64,000 nt of DNA from an uncultured Eubacteriales bacterium (GCA_902795265.1 CADBKM010000006.1:1-64000), one strand, 5' to 3'; numbered from the stretch's first letter, positions 8,475-16,665 are shown. Translations and numbers: made by a program. The notes: a model not told the origin generated them from the sequence alone.

Positions 8475-9532
8475 CCGAGGATGATAGCGTTAACACCGTC
8501 CTCGCGAAGGAATGGGATCATCTCTTCAGCCATTCTTGTAGCTTCAGCTTCTGTTGTACCGGTACCTACTGTTGTGTAGAAGTAGTCATGCAGTCTTGCG
8601 AACTTTCCTTCCTTCTCATATGCTCTTACCGCATCGAGAGGAACGAGTACGTTAGGGTCTGCATTACCTGCTGCAGGGTCATAACCGGCATGGATAGTCT
8701 TGAATACGCCTGCCTCAAGTCTGTCCATATCCTTGATGCTGTATCTGCCCCATCTTGTAGCAGATGCCGACTGGATTCTGTCAGGGTTCTCTACAGGTAC
8801 GCAGCCTGATGTTGTTACGAGAGCAACTACAGCGTCCTTAAGCTCTACTGCAGGTGCGATCGGAACGAGATCCTTCTCAGGGATAACGAGCTCTGTCTGG
8901 TAAGGCTCGCCTGCCATCTTCTTCTTGAGCATCTGAACGCCTCTATAAGCAGCGGTGTTCTCTCTGATGTCCTCAAGGAATACTTCGTGTCTGCATCCTC
9001 TTTCGAAATAGCCTTCTGCTTCGCATCCGAGATTTGGCTCGCCTGCGAGAAGCTTATTTGCGAAATTGGTCAGGACCTTGACATCCTGTCTCATCTTTAC
9101 AGCGCCTGTGCCGCCCTTGAAGATGATAACGTCCTTCTTGAACATGTCAGCTCCAGGGTTCTCACCGTTCATCGAAGTGAGTACAGGAACTCCGAACTTT
9201 TCCTTAACAGCTTTGCAGACGTTTCCGCATGCTACGCCGTAACGTCCGGCCTGGAAAGCAGGACCAGCGATGAAGAGATCCATCTCTTTGTCTTCGAGGA
9301 ATCCCATGATTCTCGAAAGAGCTTCTTCTGTATTGGAACCCATGAAGTTGTCGCCGCATACTACAGTATGAGTAACTTCAGCATCCTTGAGTGCAGCGTT
9401 GATAGCCATAGTTGGGCCTACAACACCCTCAACGATGTAAGGTTCCTGATCAGCCTTATCTTCGCCGCCGATGCCGCCGAAGAACTGATTTACGTAACAA
9501 ATTACTTTCTTCATTGATCTGCCTCCTTTCCC

Positions 9533-10861
9533 CTAGAATTCTTTCATTGTCTTAACTGAGAATCCGCTGATGTGGTCACCGCAGAACCAGTTATTATCTT
9601 CCATGATGATCGAACCATCATCTCTTGCGGACTTGCCGAGGATCTCGTCATAGCCCCAGCTTCCGGACATGCCGTCTCTGTTCATAGCTTCGAGGCATCC
9701 GATAACAGTTGCGCATGCAGGAAGATCAATGAGCTCCGATACATTTCCGGAGGAAACGAGTGCGTTCATTTTTGAATCGAGTGTTACGAGAGGCTGGGAG
9801 AATCCGTCACGTCCTGTACACTCATTGGAGATGCCTACTACAGGGATGCCTGCATCCTCGAGGATGGCCTGGCAGCGTACGTAGTCAGCATCAGGGTTTC
9901 CGTAACCTTCTTCAGTTACGATAGCGTAGTCAACTCCGAGGTTGAGAGCCATGCTTCTTACCATGATCGCAGCTCTTTCTTTCTGATCGAGAGCTACATT
10001 GAGCATTGAGAGGATCACACCTACAAAGTTCAGGCTCTTGCCGTCTTCTGCGAAGAGTTCCTTGATCGTAGGGAAGTTCTGCATCTCGTATGTTGACCAC
10101 TTTGAGGATGCCGGCATGAATGATCCGGAGATCATAGCACCGTCGAGAACTTCTGTAGGGCTTACGAATGTAGGGAGGAACTTATTGAGGTCCCATCCGT
10201 ACCAGAGGTCGTTGTAGCCGAGAGCCTCCATCTGCGACTGCGGCTGCAGCACGATTGCTACATTAGGAAGTCCGTTATTTTTCTTAGCTCTTGCAGCTAC
10301 AGGCTCGAATTCATACTCTTCGAAGTCTTCTGCCGCTACGGATTTAGCGATTTTTCCGAGATATTCAGCGAATCTGTGGCCAGCCCATCTGAGAGCGTGG
10401 TTGCACTTCTGCTGCTCATAGCGTTCAAACTCTTCGTCAGTCTCACCTACGAGGCAGATGTTGATGAGTTTTGACCAGTATGTGTGCTTGGCGCCTTCTC
10501 CACCCATATCGATGACTCCGTCACCGAAGGATCCCCATGTGCCGCCGACTACTGTAACACAGCAGCCCTTGAGAGCCTTGAGCTCTCCGTCACCGGCAGG
10601 CACTACTTCGTCTGTTACGCCAGGGAAAAGTGTGCGGCCGTCAACGCGCATTCTTGGCTCGATTGTCTCAATTACAGGTACGATTCTTGTGTCATCGCCA
10701 GGATGTGCGATAACGATGTCGAGACTTGTAATATGATCGTCCAGCTCCATCAGGTAGTCGATTGCTGCCTGCTTGTTGATGGTAAGCACGCCATCAGCAA
10801 AGCTGTCCTGAGCGCCAAGAACCACATCCTTGACCTGGATGTTGCCGATCTTGAGTTTCAT
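9533..10861 (-). CDS. Reductase component B, alpha/beta proprotein, GrdI/GrdG-like
   Basis: 442 residues, homologous across its length to grdE at 14.9-16.1 kb (FPGVTDEVVPAGDG, VILSMLNVALDQKERAAIM, ITEEGYGNPDADYVRCQ). This is the proprotein that in GrdE is cut next to a cysteine to make a pyruvoyl group that binds the amine substrate. At the equivalent site GrdE here has SGNCVSACDKNPTY but this protein has SGSFMPASSKWSTY, so the cysteine is missing. It begins the TetR-flanked operon and lies 18 bp before the GrdH-like gene and upstream of a BCCT carrier. That context suggests betaine, sarcosine or another N-methylated substrate. The ribosome site is AAAGGAG before ATG 10861. Confidence 0.85.
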   Translation of the reverse strand: MKLKIGNIQVKDVVLGAQDSFADGVLTINKQAAIDYLMELDDHITSLDIVIAHPGDDTRIVPVIETIEPRMRVDGRTLFPGVTDEVVPAGDGELKALKGCCVTVVGGTWGSFGDGVIDMGGEGAKHTYWSKLINICLVGETDEEFERYEQQKCNHALRWAGHRFAEYLGKIAKSVAAEDFEEYEFEPVAARAKKNNGLPNVAIVLQPQSQMEALGYNDLWYGWDLNKFLPTFVSPTEVLDGAMISGSFMPASSKWSTYEMQNFPTIKELFAEDGKSLNFVGVILSMLNVALDQKERAAIMVRSMALNLGVDYAIVTEEGYGNPDADYVRCQAILEDAGIPVVGISNECTGRDGFSQPLVTLDSKMNALVSSGNVSELIDLPACATVIGCLEAMNRDGMSGSWGYDEILGKSARDDGSIIMEDNNWFCGDHISGFSVKTMKEF

Positions 10862-10925
10862 TTACGTACTCCTTTCTTGCTGAAATACTTATAGCGATGT
10901 ACGTTTTCTGTAGCTACTTATTGAA

Positions 10926-10946
10926 AACAAGTTTAGTAAACGCGTT
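10926..10946. promoter_or_regulatory. Palindromic operator 1, probable TetR-family site
   Basis: A 21-bp dyad: AAC-nn-GTTTA-G-TAAAC-nn-GTT. It lies just downstream of the -10 box of the minus-strand promoter, where a bound repressor would block initiation. It shares the core AACAAGTTTA with operator 2. Confidence 0.65.
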
Positions 10947-10958
10947 TTCTTTATTCGC

Positions 10959-10988
10959 ATTATAGATAAAATCTATATGTACTGTAAA
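10959..10988 (-). promoter_or_regulatory. Sigma-A promoter of the grdI-like operon
   Basis: On the minus strand, -35 TTTACA (10988-10983) and -10 TATAAT (10964-10959) are 18 bp apart. It lies between the two palindromes and about 100 bp before the GrdI-like start codon. Confidence 0.7.
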
Positions 10989-10998
10989 GTATTTTTTT

Positions 10999-11020
10999 AA
11001 CAAGTTTATTAAAACTCGTT
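10999..11020. promoter_or_regulatory. Palindromic operator 2, probable TetR-family site
   Basis: A 22-bp dyad with arms AACnAGTTT and AAACTnGTT around ATTA. It is 73 bp from operator 1 (start to start), about seven helical turns. It lies between the minus-strand -35 box and the tetR promoter, so one protein could control both directions. Confidence 0.65.
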
Positions 11021-11026
11021 AAATCC

Positions 11027-11056
11027 TTGTAACAGACTCAGTTTGGTTGTTAAAAT
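11027..11056 (+). promoter_or_regulatory. Promoter of the tetR-DUF3841 unit
   Basis: -35 TTGTAA (11027-11032) and -10 TAAAAT (11051-11056), spacing 18 bp, about 65 bp before the tetR start. Confidence 0.5.
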
Positions 11057-11121
11057 TCACTTAAGAAACTCTTTTACGTATTTGTGTTTTCAATAGTTCA
11101 GCAATAAAGGAGAGCGTAAAT

Positions 11122-11793
11122 ATGGGCAGACCCGCAATGTCACCTGAGATAGTCAGAAATAACAAAGTGGCTTTGATCCGTAGTGCCATGGAGATGATTC
11201 GTGAAAGCGGAATTCAGTCTGTATCAGCAAGATCTCTAGGCAGCCGTGTTGGCATGAACAGTGCTCTCATTTACCGTTATTTCAAGGATATAGATGAACT
11301 CGTTCTTTTCGCGTGCGTACATGCTCTGCAGGACTATACAGAAGAGATGGCCAACGCCACCAAAGATCTCGATCCGGATACAGACGACTCTTATGACGAG
11401 AAAGTCTATCTTCTGTCATGGGAGTACTTCTGCAAGCATGCTTTTTCAAACCCGGAGGAGTTCAACACCCTTTTCTTCAGCCGTCACAGCGCTGAGCTTT
11501 CTGACGTGATCAGGGAATACCTCGAGCTGATACCTCCCGAAAGAGATTCTTCAGGTGACTTCGTACTTGAAGCCATGTTCAGAACAGCGAGTCTGCAAAG
11601 CAGAAACCTCATTCTCCTGATTCCTCTGCTTGAGGGTAAACGTTCCGATCAGGATATAATTCTGGTCAATGATATGACCATAGCTTTCTTCTTTGCCCTT
11701 CTCACCCAGCTTCTCGGTCATGACCGCGGTGTCACGCCTGAATCTCAGACTGCCCGCATGCTCGACGCATGCAGAAAGGTTGCCAGAATATGA
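11122..11793 (+). CDS. TetR-family transcriptional regulator
   Basis: 223 residues. The N-terminal helix-turn-helix reads SVSARSLGSRVGMNSALIYRYF (two parts of the TetR signature, roughly residues 33-53). The C-terminal ligand domain is not specific. It is divergent from the GrdI-like operon with two palindromes between them, the classic layout for a local repressor. The effector could be the transported substrate of that operon; this is inference. AAGGAGAG lies before ATG 11122. Its stop overlaps the start of the next gene (ATGA), so the two are translationally coupled. Confidence 0.9.
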   Translation: MGRPAMSPEIVRNNKVALIRSAMEMIRESGIQSVSARSLGSRVGMNSALIYRYFKDIDELVLFACVHALQDYTEEMANATKDLDPDTDDSYDEKVYLLSWEYFCKHAFSNPEEFNTLFFSRHSAELSDVIREYLELIPPERDSSGDFVLEAMFRTASLQSRNLILLIPLLEGKRSDQDIILVNDMTIAFFFALLTQLLGHDRGVTPESQTARMLDACRKVARI

Positions 11794-12335
11794 TTTTTGT
11801 TACAAGGCAGGACCCTCAGGTTCTTTCTGAGCTCAATACAAGAGGCATATATACAGTCCGCGAAGAGTTTGTGCGTCAGAAGTACACTACTATTACAGAG
11901 CACTATGCTTCCCTGTACCGCATACTTACTTCGATGGCTAAAAAACAGATATCCATTCCCGACGGATTGCTTTATCCTGTGTGGCTGAGTCCCGAAGGTA
12001 CAGATGCCATACCTGATTCACCGGATGATGTTTTTCTCAGACTTGATATTCCGGACGGACATTACATCCTTGCGAACGATGAAGTATGGGAGCATATGAT
12101 CAACCACATATACTACCCTGCCGATGAAGCTGATGAACTTGCTCATGAGTCCGAACTGGCAAGATACGGAATATCCAATCCCGCGTCTCTTATCAGCGGC
12201 AGCGCCGGCAACTTCTATCCTCTTCTGAAACAGAAAGTCCTCAAAAGCTGGGAATCCGTCTATACCGTCAAACCTCAGGACCCGTCACGGATCGTCGGTC
12301 TGTGCTGGGAACTGCGTTCAGATTGGCTTATATGA
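11790..12335 (+). CDS. DUF3841 family protein (copy 1)
   Basis: 181 residues when started at ATG 11790, which overlaps the tetR stop as ATGA. An upstream in-frame start at 11769 would lie inside tetR. The pattern fits DUF3841: an N-terminal RQDPQVLSELNTRGIY, a central YPVWLS, LRLDIPDGHYILANDEVWEH, then KSWESVY and a terminal CWELRSDWLI. No function is established. No signal peptide or membrane segment is present, so it is cytosolic. Two paralogues follow on the other strand. Its last codons overlap those of copy 2 by 8 bp in convergent orientation. Confidence 0.8.
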   Translation: MIFVTRQDPQVLSELNTRGIYTVREEFVRQKYTTITEHYASLYRILTSMAKKQISIPDGLLYPVWLSPEGTDAIPDSPDDVFLRLDIPDGHYILANDEVWEHMINHIYYPADEADELAHESELARYGISNPASLISGSAGNFYPLLKQKVLKSWESVYTVKPQDPSRIVGLCWELRSDWLI

Positions 12336-12924
12336 GCCATTCTTTTTTTATCTGCCAAAGCCCGGCCTGAATGGCTCTTACACCGTCGATTTCCTGAACT
12401 TCGCCGTTTATCAGCGCCTTTCTGATTGTGTCATCATGCCTGAATATCTTCTTCCAGCTGTCTGTGACTTTCCTTTTCAGATCCGGGTAGAAAGGTTTAA
12501 GGATCACCTCTGAAGTGTCCCTTATCCCCCGCCTCTGCAGCTCCTGCGAAAAAGAAGCTTCATCTGCATCGTTATCTCCGATATACGACAGCCTCAGAAC
12601 TTTGTACCAGTCATAGGCATCAAAGAACACCGCCTGATCAACAGGGACGGAGAGCTTCATCACTCTGCCCCCGCCTGACAGATCGACCTGCTGCATCGAA
12701 GCAAAGGCCCAGTACGGATATGTCCATGGCTCAGGTCTTGACACCAGCTTCTCCGCCTCGCGTATATACGCGTCATATGCAGCCAGAAAGATCCCGGCGC
12801 TTTCTTCATATTTTTTGTATATATATTCTCTTCGCGAATATGCTGTTCCTTCGTTCAGCACAGCATCCCATACAGGCTCTGCCTGGGGAGAATAGAGGAT
12901 CACACTATCACGTTCTGCACCCAT
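12328..12924 (-). CDS. DUF3841 family protein (copy 2)
   Basis: 198 residues from ATG 12924, chosen because GGGAGGT lies 9 bp upstream; an ATG at 12942 lacks such a site. Family features are TYPYWAFASMQ, MKLSVPVDQAVFFDAYDWYKVL, VTDSWKKIF and the C-terminal QAGLWQIKKEWLI. Its start overlaps the end of copy 3 by 25 bp, so the two are coupled. It is on the same strand as grdB and about 0.6 kb downstream, so it is probably read from the glycine-riboswitch operon. Function unknown. Confidence 0.8.
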   Translation of the reverse strand: MGAERDSVILYSPQAEPVWDAVLNEGTAYSRREYIYKKYEESAGIFLAAYDAYIREAEKLVSRPEPWTYPYWAFASMQQVDLSGGGRVMKLSVPVDQAVFFDAYDWYKVLRLSYIGDNDADEASFSQELQRRGIRDTSEVILKPFYPDLKRKVTDSWKKIFRHDDTIRKALINGEVQEIDGVRAIQAGLWQIKKEWLI

Positions 12925-13457
12925 TCTTTCTTTACCTCCCACATCAGGCCATATGCATTGCTGCTTCCGCTCATTGCCGCATCGTCAAACAGTCTGTCCC
13001 AGCTTGCGATTATCTTCTGTTTTATATCAGGATAGAAACCGCTCATTACCGCCTGTGCACTGCTTATTCCCATTTCGCTCATCAGCCTGTTGTGTTCCGA
13101 CTCATCTTCTGCATCGAGCGGGATGTATGAATAATTGGTTATCCTTGTCCACTTCTCTATGTTGACAGGGGTCACCAGGTTCTCATCCACCTTAAGTTTG
13201 AGTACTGCGTATCCGGGTTCGGGGCTCATTGTGGTCTCTCTTGAGAATGAGACCCACACAGGAAACGATACGTCCTGAGGCCGTACAGCCCCTGACGGCA
13301 TATGAGCGGCGAGCCACCGGTATATGAACAGCATTATGTCAGCTGTATCTTCGAGTTCACTGCGCATATAGCGCTCATCCGCTATAAACCTTCCGGCTGC
13401 ATCAAGCTGGTCAAGTACTGCTCTGTTCTGTTTTGTCCAGACTGTGATCTCAGACAT
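12900..13457 (-). CDS. DUF3841 family protein (copy 3)
   Basis: 185 residues from ATG 13457 with GGAGG upstream. It shows the same family layout: VWTKQNRAVLDQLDAAGRF at the start, SFPVWVSF, AVLKLKVDENLVTPVNIEKW, ASWDRLFDD and the end GLMWEVKKEWVQ. It lies 74 bp after grdB on the same strand, separated by a stable stem-loop. Placement after the glycine-specific selenoprotein B suggests a role connected with glycine reduction, but that is inference; no catalytic motif was recognised. Confidence 0.8.
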   Translation of the reverse strand: MSEITVWTKQNRAVLDQLDAAGRFIADERYMRSELEDTADIMLFIYRWLAAHMPSGAVRPQDVSFPVWVSFSRETTMSPEPGYAVLKLKVDENLVTPVNIEKWTRITNYSYIPLDAEDESEHNRLMSEMGISSAQAVMSGFYPDIKQKIIASWDRLFDDAAMSGSSNAYGLMWEVKKEWVQNVIV

Positions 13458-13473
13458 GCTGCCTCCATTACCC

Positions 13474-13519
13474 GCATCTGGGGCTGCAGCCGCTTTATAA
13501 TGACCGCAGCCTCAGATGC
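13474..13519 (-). promoter_or_regulatory. Intercistronic stem-loop after grdB
   Basis: The arms GCATCTGgGGCTGC and GCAGCCtCAGATGC form a 14-bp stem with one mismatch and an 18-nt loop. No U-run follows on the minus strand, so it is more likely a 3'-end stabiliser or partial attenuator between grdB and the DUF3841 pair than a full terminator. Confidence 0.55.
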
Positions 13520-13531
13520 AATTGCTATGGA

Positions 13532-14845
13532 TTAGTCTTCAAATACCTTCTGTCCGTCGACCTCTGTCTGAAGTGCTCTGAGAGCCTTCTCAACGAGCTT
13601 GCGGCGAAGCTTCTTTTCTTCTTCCTTATCCAGAGCCGGATTGCCCAGCGGATGCGGAATAGCGATAGCAGGAACGATTCTGTTAGCTCCTACTGTCATT
13701 GAAATAGGTGTTACTGTACATACGTGAACTACCGGGAGACCTGCTCTTTCGAGCTCTTTTACCATCGTTGCGCCGCAACGAGTACAGGTTCCTCACGTGG
13801 AGGTGAGGATAACTGCGTCTACACCGTCAGCTACCAGTCTCTTTCCTATCTCCGCGCCGTATTTCTTTGCGCTTGCAACGGCAGTACCATTACCTACAGT
13901 TGCATAGTATTTCTCGTGGAGCTTGCCGATAACGCCTTCCTTTTCGAGATCGCGCAAAACATCTACAGGCAGAACTCTGTCAGCATCTTCATTCGCGTAA
14001 ACAGGGTCATATCCGCCATGAGCAGTCTCGAATGTAGCATCATCAAGGTCCATAACTCCTGCTATGCTGTATTCTCCGAACTTTGATGCGCTGGAGCTCT
14101 CGATGTGGTCAGGATTGCCCTTAGGTACGATTCCGCCGGAAGTTACCAGAGCAATAGTAGCGTGTGCCATATCCTTGACTGCAGGGTTAGGCTCAACTCT
14201 GTCAAAATCAGGCATCGGATATTCTGTTGTGAACGGCTTGTCATTCAGCTTTGCGATGAGCATGTCTACAGCTCTCTTTGAGCCCCTCTCCTTCTCGAAG
14301 AAGTTGACTCTGACGCCCTGATTCATATAACCGTCTTCGCACGAAGCGCCGATCTTTTCTCCCTTTGCATACTTGAGAGCAAACGCTGTCATCTTCTTGA
14401 CGGCAGCTCTCATGCCTGCTGCGCTGTCTTTTGTTTCGAGGATATATGTCTTGTCCTTGTACATATCTGCACCAGGATTTTCTACATACATACCTGTCAT
14501 CGACTTGATCCCGAGCTCCTCATGGACAGCGGCTGCGATAGTTCCGCAGGCTACGCCGTAACGGCCTGCGTTGAATGCAGGTCCTGCAATGAACAGGTCC
14601 GGTGCAAGATCCTTGACCCAGCCGAGGATCTCTGCTTTGGCAGCATCTATGTTTTCATTGAAGTAAGAGTCTCCGCAAACAATAGTTGCGATGATCTCAG
14701 CCTCATCGCCGAATCCCGTGTTGAACGCCATACCAGGTCCGATTACTTCGCCCTTGTGAAGTTCAGCAGGTGTATCAGCTTTTTCTTCTCCGCCGATTCC
14801 GGCAAAGAACTGATTGATGTAATGAACTACTTTGATCTTAGCCAT
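13532..14845 (-). CDS. grdB: Glycine reductase component B, gamma subunit, selenoprotein B
   Basis: 437 residues when the TGA at 13795-13793 is read as selenocysteine (residue 351, TSTUGTCTRCGATMVKELE). The frame then runs on without interruption to 13532 (KKLRRKLVEKALRALQTEV). The start MAKIKVVHYINQFFAGIGGEEKAD is typical of GrdB. Together with the pyruvoyl-carrying GrdE fragments it binds glycine and transfers the carboxymethyl group to the Sec of GrdA. A conventional reading would split it into two ORFs at the UGA. It follows grdE by 23 bp and is intact, unlike its paralogue at 8.2-9.5 kb. Confidence 0.96.
13761..13802. repeat. 42-nt segment identical to 8433-8474
   Basis: The second copy of the identical Sec-codon/SECIS block shared by the two selenoprotein B genes. 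It contains the perfect 17-nt hairpin at 13765-13781, eleven nucleotides after the UGA. Confidence 0.9.
13765..13781 (-). promoter_or_regulatory. SECIS hairpin of grdB
   Basis: TCGTTGC-GGC-GCAACGA, a 7-bp perfect stem beginning 11 nt after the UGA. The geometry matches the bacterial SelB-binding stem-loop. Confidence 0.75.
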
Positions 14846-14868
14846 TGTTGTGTCCTCCTTTCCCGGTC

Positions 14869-16149
14869 TTATCTCGCGCTCAGCACTCCGAAGCCCATCT
14901 CGTTTGTTGCACCAGTAATTACCTGGAGCTCAACCTCAAGGGTTCCGTCAGGTCTGAGTGTGTCTTCGCTTGCTCCGGCGATCTTGTTGACATAGTCAAG
15001 CGTGCCGATAACCTTATCAAGCTTAGGCAGCACAACGACTTCATTGGCATTTCCGCCGGTTACTACAGCGTCAGCAGCAGCATCAGCGTCTGCCAGGGAC
15101 TGTGACTTTCCGTCTCTTCCGGCATACTCATCAGTAACGATTACGGTCTTAACGCCCTCGGCCTCGATCTTTTTGCAGTTCATGATCAGGTCTGTATCAG
15201 GGTTACCGAATCCTTCCTGAGTTACTATTACTCCGTCGAGGTCAAGCATGCGGCAGAGCTTAGCTGTCATATTTGAAGATCTTTCTTTATCTGCAAGATA
15301 AACATTCTCGTTTGTGATTATCTGGCAGACAAAGTTCAGAGTCTTGCCATGCTGAGCAAAGAGGTCTTCGATAACAGGATTGTTCTGATGAATGTAAGTA
15401 GGGTTCTTATCGCACGCAGATACGCAGTTACCGGATACGATAGCTCCGTCCATAGCCTCTGTCGGGCTCATGATTGTAGGGATGATTTTCTTTGCATCAA
15501 CGCCATACACATAAGTATCGTGGAGCAGGCCCTGCGTCTGGAGCATCGATACATAACCTACTCTTGGCAGATCAGGATATTTCTCGATACCTTCCTTGAT
15601 GCCCTGTGTCTCGTATACACATGTTTCATCAGCCTCAAGGCCCTTGGCGAGCTCACCCACTTTAGCTGCAACACGGAAACCTGCTTTTCTTACAGCAGCT
15701 TCATAATCATGCTGCTTAAGTCCTTCAACAGGTTCACATACCATGCAGAGATTAAGTGTCTTTGAGAACGGTGTATACTGAGCGCCTACACCGCACATAT
15801 CAATGATTCCTTCCTGGAATCCTACGATCTTGCCGGCAGTTACGATAGCCATTCCCTTAAGAGCCATTGTCTTACCGGATCCTACTGTATCTACTTTCGA
15901 AGTCCAGCCGGGGAAGACTCCTCCCTTACCTTCTACCTTTACTCTAGGCTCGATTACATCCTTGACCGGTGTAATACGTACGGACTCTCCAGGTTTTGCG
16001 ATGTCGAACACAACATCTTTGATCTTCTCATCCTCGAGGACTACCGGTTTCAGATCGTCAGGGTTTATATAAAGTACGCCCTTATCGATCTTCGACTCTT
16101 TCGCAAACTGGATATCAGTAATATTGATTTTTCCGAGTTCCAATCTCAT
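14869..16149 (-). CDS. grdE: Glycine reductase component B, alpha/beta proprotein
   Basis: 426 residues. GrdE is made as a proprotein and cut at an Asn-Cys bond, the cysteine becoming a pyruvoyl group that forms a Schiff base with glycine. The site is present here as VSGN-CVSACDKNPTY, near residue 240. Other family segments are GGVFPGWTSKVDTVGSG, GVGAQYTPFSKTLNLC and IVTQEGFGNPDTDLIMNC. The ribosome site is AAGGAGG before ATG 16149. It precedes grdB and follows grdX in the riboswitch-controlled operon, so it is the glycine-specific version. Confidence 0.96.
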   Translation of the reverse strand: MRLELGKINITDIQFAKESKIDKGVLYINPDDLKPVVLEDEKIKDVVFDIAKPGESVRITPVKDVIEPRVKVEGKGGVFPGWTSKVDTVGSGKTMALKGMAIVTAGKIVGFQEGIIDMCGVGAQYTPFSKTLNLCMVCEPVEGLKQHDYEAAVRKAGFRVAAKVGELAKGLEADETCVYETQGIKEGIEKYPDLPRVGYVSMLQTQGLLHDTYVYGVDAKKIIPTIMSPTEAMDGAIVSGNCVSACDKNPTYIHQNNPVIEDLFAQHGKTLNFVCQIITNENVYLADKERSSNMTAKLCRMLDLDGVIVTQEGFGNPDTDLIMNCKKIEAEGVKTVIVTDEYAGRDGKSQSLADADAAADAVVTGGNANEVVVLPKLDKVIGTLDYVNKIAGASEDTLRPDGTLEVELQVITGATNEMGFGVLSAR

Positions 16150-16256
16150 TTCTGATCGCCTCCTTTTGCTATAATAGAGTTAGCGTATGTTTACTATATG
16201 CCAGAGCCCGGCCGCGCATAGGGGCAGCGCGGCTCGGAGCTCCGTATAAGAAGAGG

Positions 16257-16652
16257 TTACAGGTCTGCTGATTCAACAGCACTTCTGAGAAGGCTCAGGT
16301 CTACGACCTGAAAGTCATCAAGAAGCCGGGGATCAGTGACCTCTTTCTTATCAATAAATTTTTCGAAAGCGCTTATGGCATTCCCGATCAGTCTTACCGA
16401 CTCAGGGTCTGCTGGAGCCGGCAAGCCGTCGGCCTGCGGCTTGCCCTCGCGCAGAAGTATCGATCTGTACGGGGTCTCATTTGGTTTGACGCTTCCGTAA
16501 AGCGGATGGCTGAGCAGCACCGCTCCGTTGTTGATAAGATCTCTCGCTGTGATCAGAACATCGATGAGTTTACCGTCTACGAACCGAACATTGTGAGTCT
16601 GCTCAAACTCCTCTTTTGCTTGTGAATTGTTTGTCAAAATGTAATAATTCAT
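16257..16652 (-). CDS. grdX: GrdX family protein
   Basis: 131 residues, beginning MNYYILTNNSQAKEEF and containing LITARDLINNGAVLLSHPLYGS, the pattern of GrdX, the small protein commonly found as first gene of glycine-reductase operons. Its biochemical role is not established. There is no signal peptide. It is the first gene after the riboswitch terminator, 14 bp from the end of the terminator U-run. The gap of 107 bp to grdE has only an imperfect GC hairpin (16204-16235). Confidence 0.9.
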   Translation of the reverse strand: MNYYILTNNSQAKEEFEQTHNVRFVDGKLIDVLITARDLINNGAVLLSHPLYGSVKPNETPYRSILLREGKPQADGLPAPADPESVRLIGNAISAFEKFIDKKEVTDPRLLDDFQVVDLSLLRSAVESADL

Positions 16653-16665
16653 CTTCCAAAACCGA

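Larger units (their letters stand above)
8235..9514 (-). pseudogene. Betaine/sarcosine-type reductase selenoprotein B (GrdH/GrdF-like), frameshifted after the Sec codon
   Basis: Starting at ATG 9514, the reading frame matches selenoprotein B throughout (VNQFFGGIGGEDKAD, AGPAFQAGRYGVACGNVCKA) to a TGA at 8467-8465, which is Sec350 in GSTUGTCTRCGATMVK. The frame then hits TGA at 8422. The rest of the C-terminus (NLIPVSMTVGANRIV ... EQTVFKVRI) continues in another frame to a stop at 8237-8235. Comparison with the intact grdB at 13.5-14.8 kb shows 37 nt missing right after the SECIS hairpin. Repaired length would be 438 residues, the family norm. The neighbours (GrdI-like partner, BCCT carrier) look intact, so an assembly error at the shared 42-nt repeat is as likely as a real pseudogene. 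The sequence is more GrdH/GrdF-like than GrdB. Confidence 0.85.

Noticed and set aside
13532..13765. A separate 77-residue protein downstream of grdB
   Set aside because: It is the C-terminal part of GrdB, in frame with the UGA-Sec codon at 13793-13795.
8433..13802. The 42-nt duplicate as a mobile-element end or att site
   Set aside because: It lies within coding sequence at the same homologous position in two paralogous genes and contains the SECIS; no transposase or inverted ends are near.
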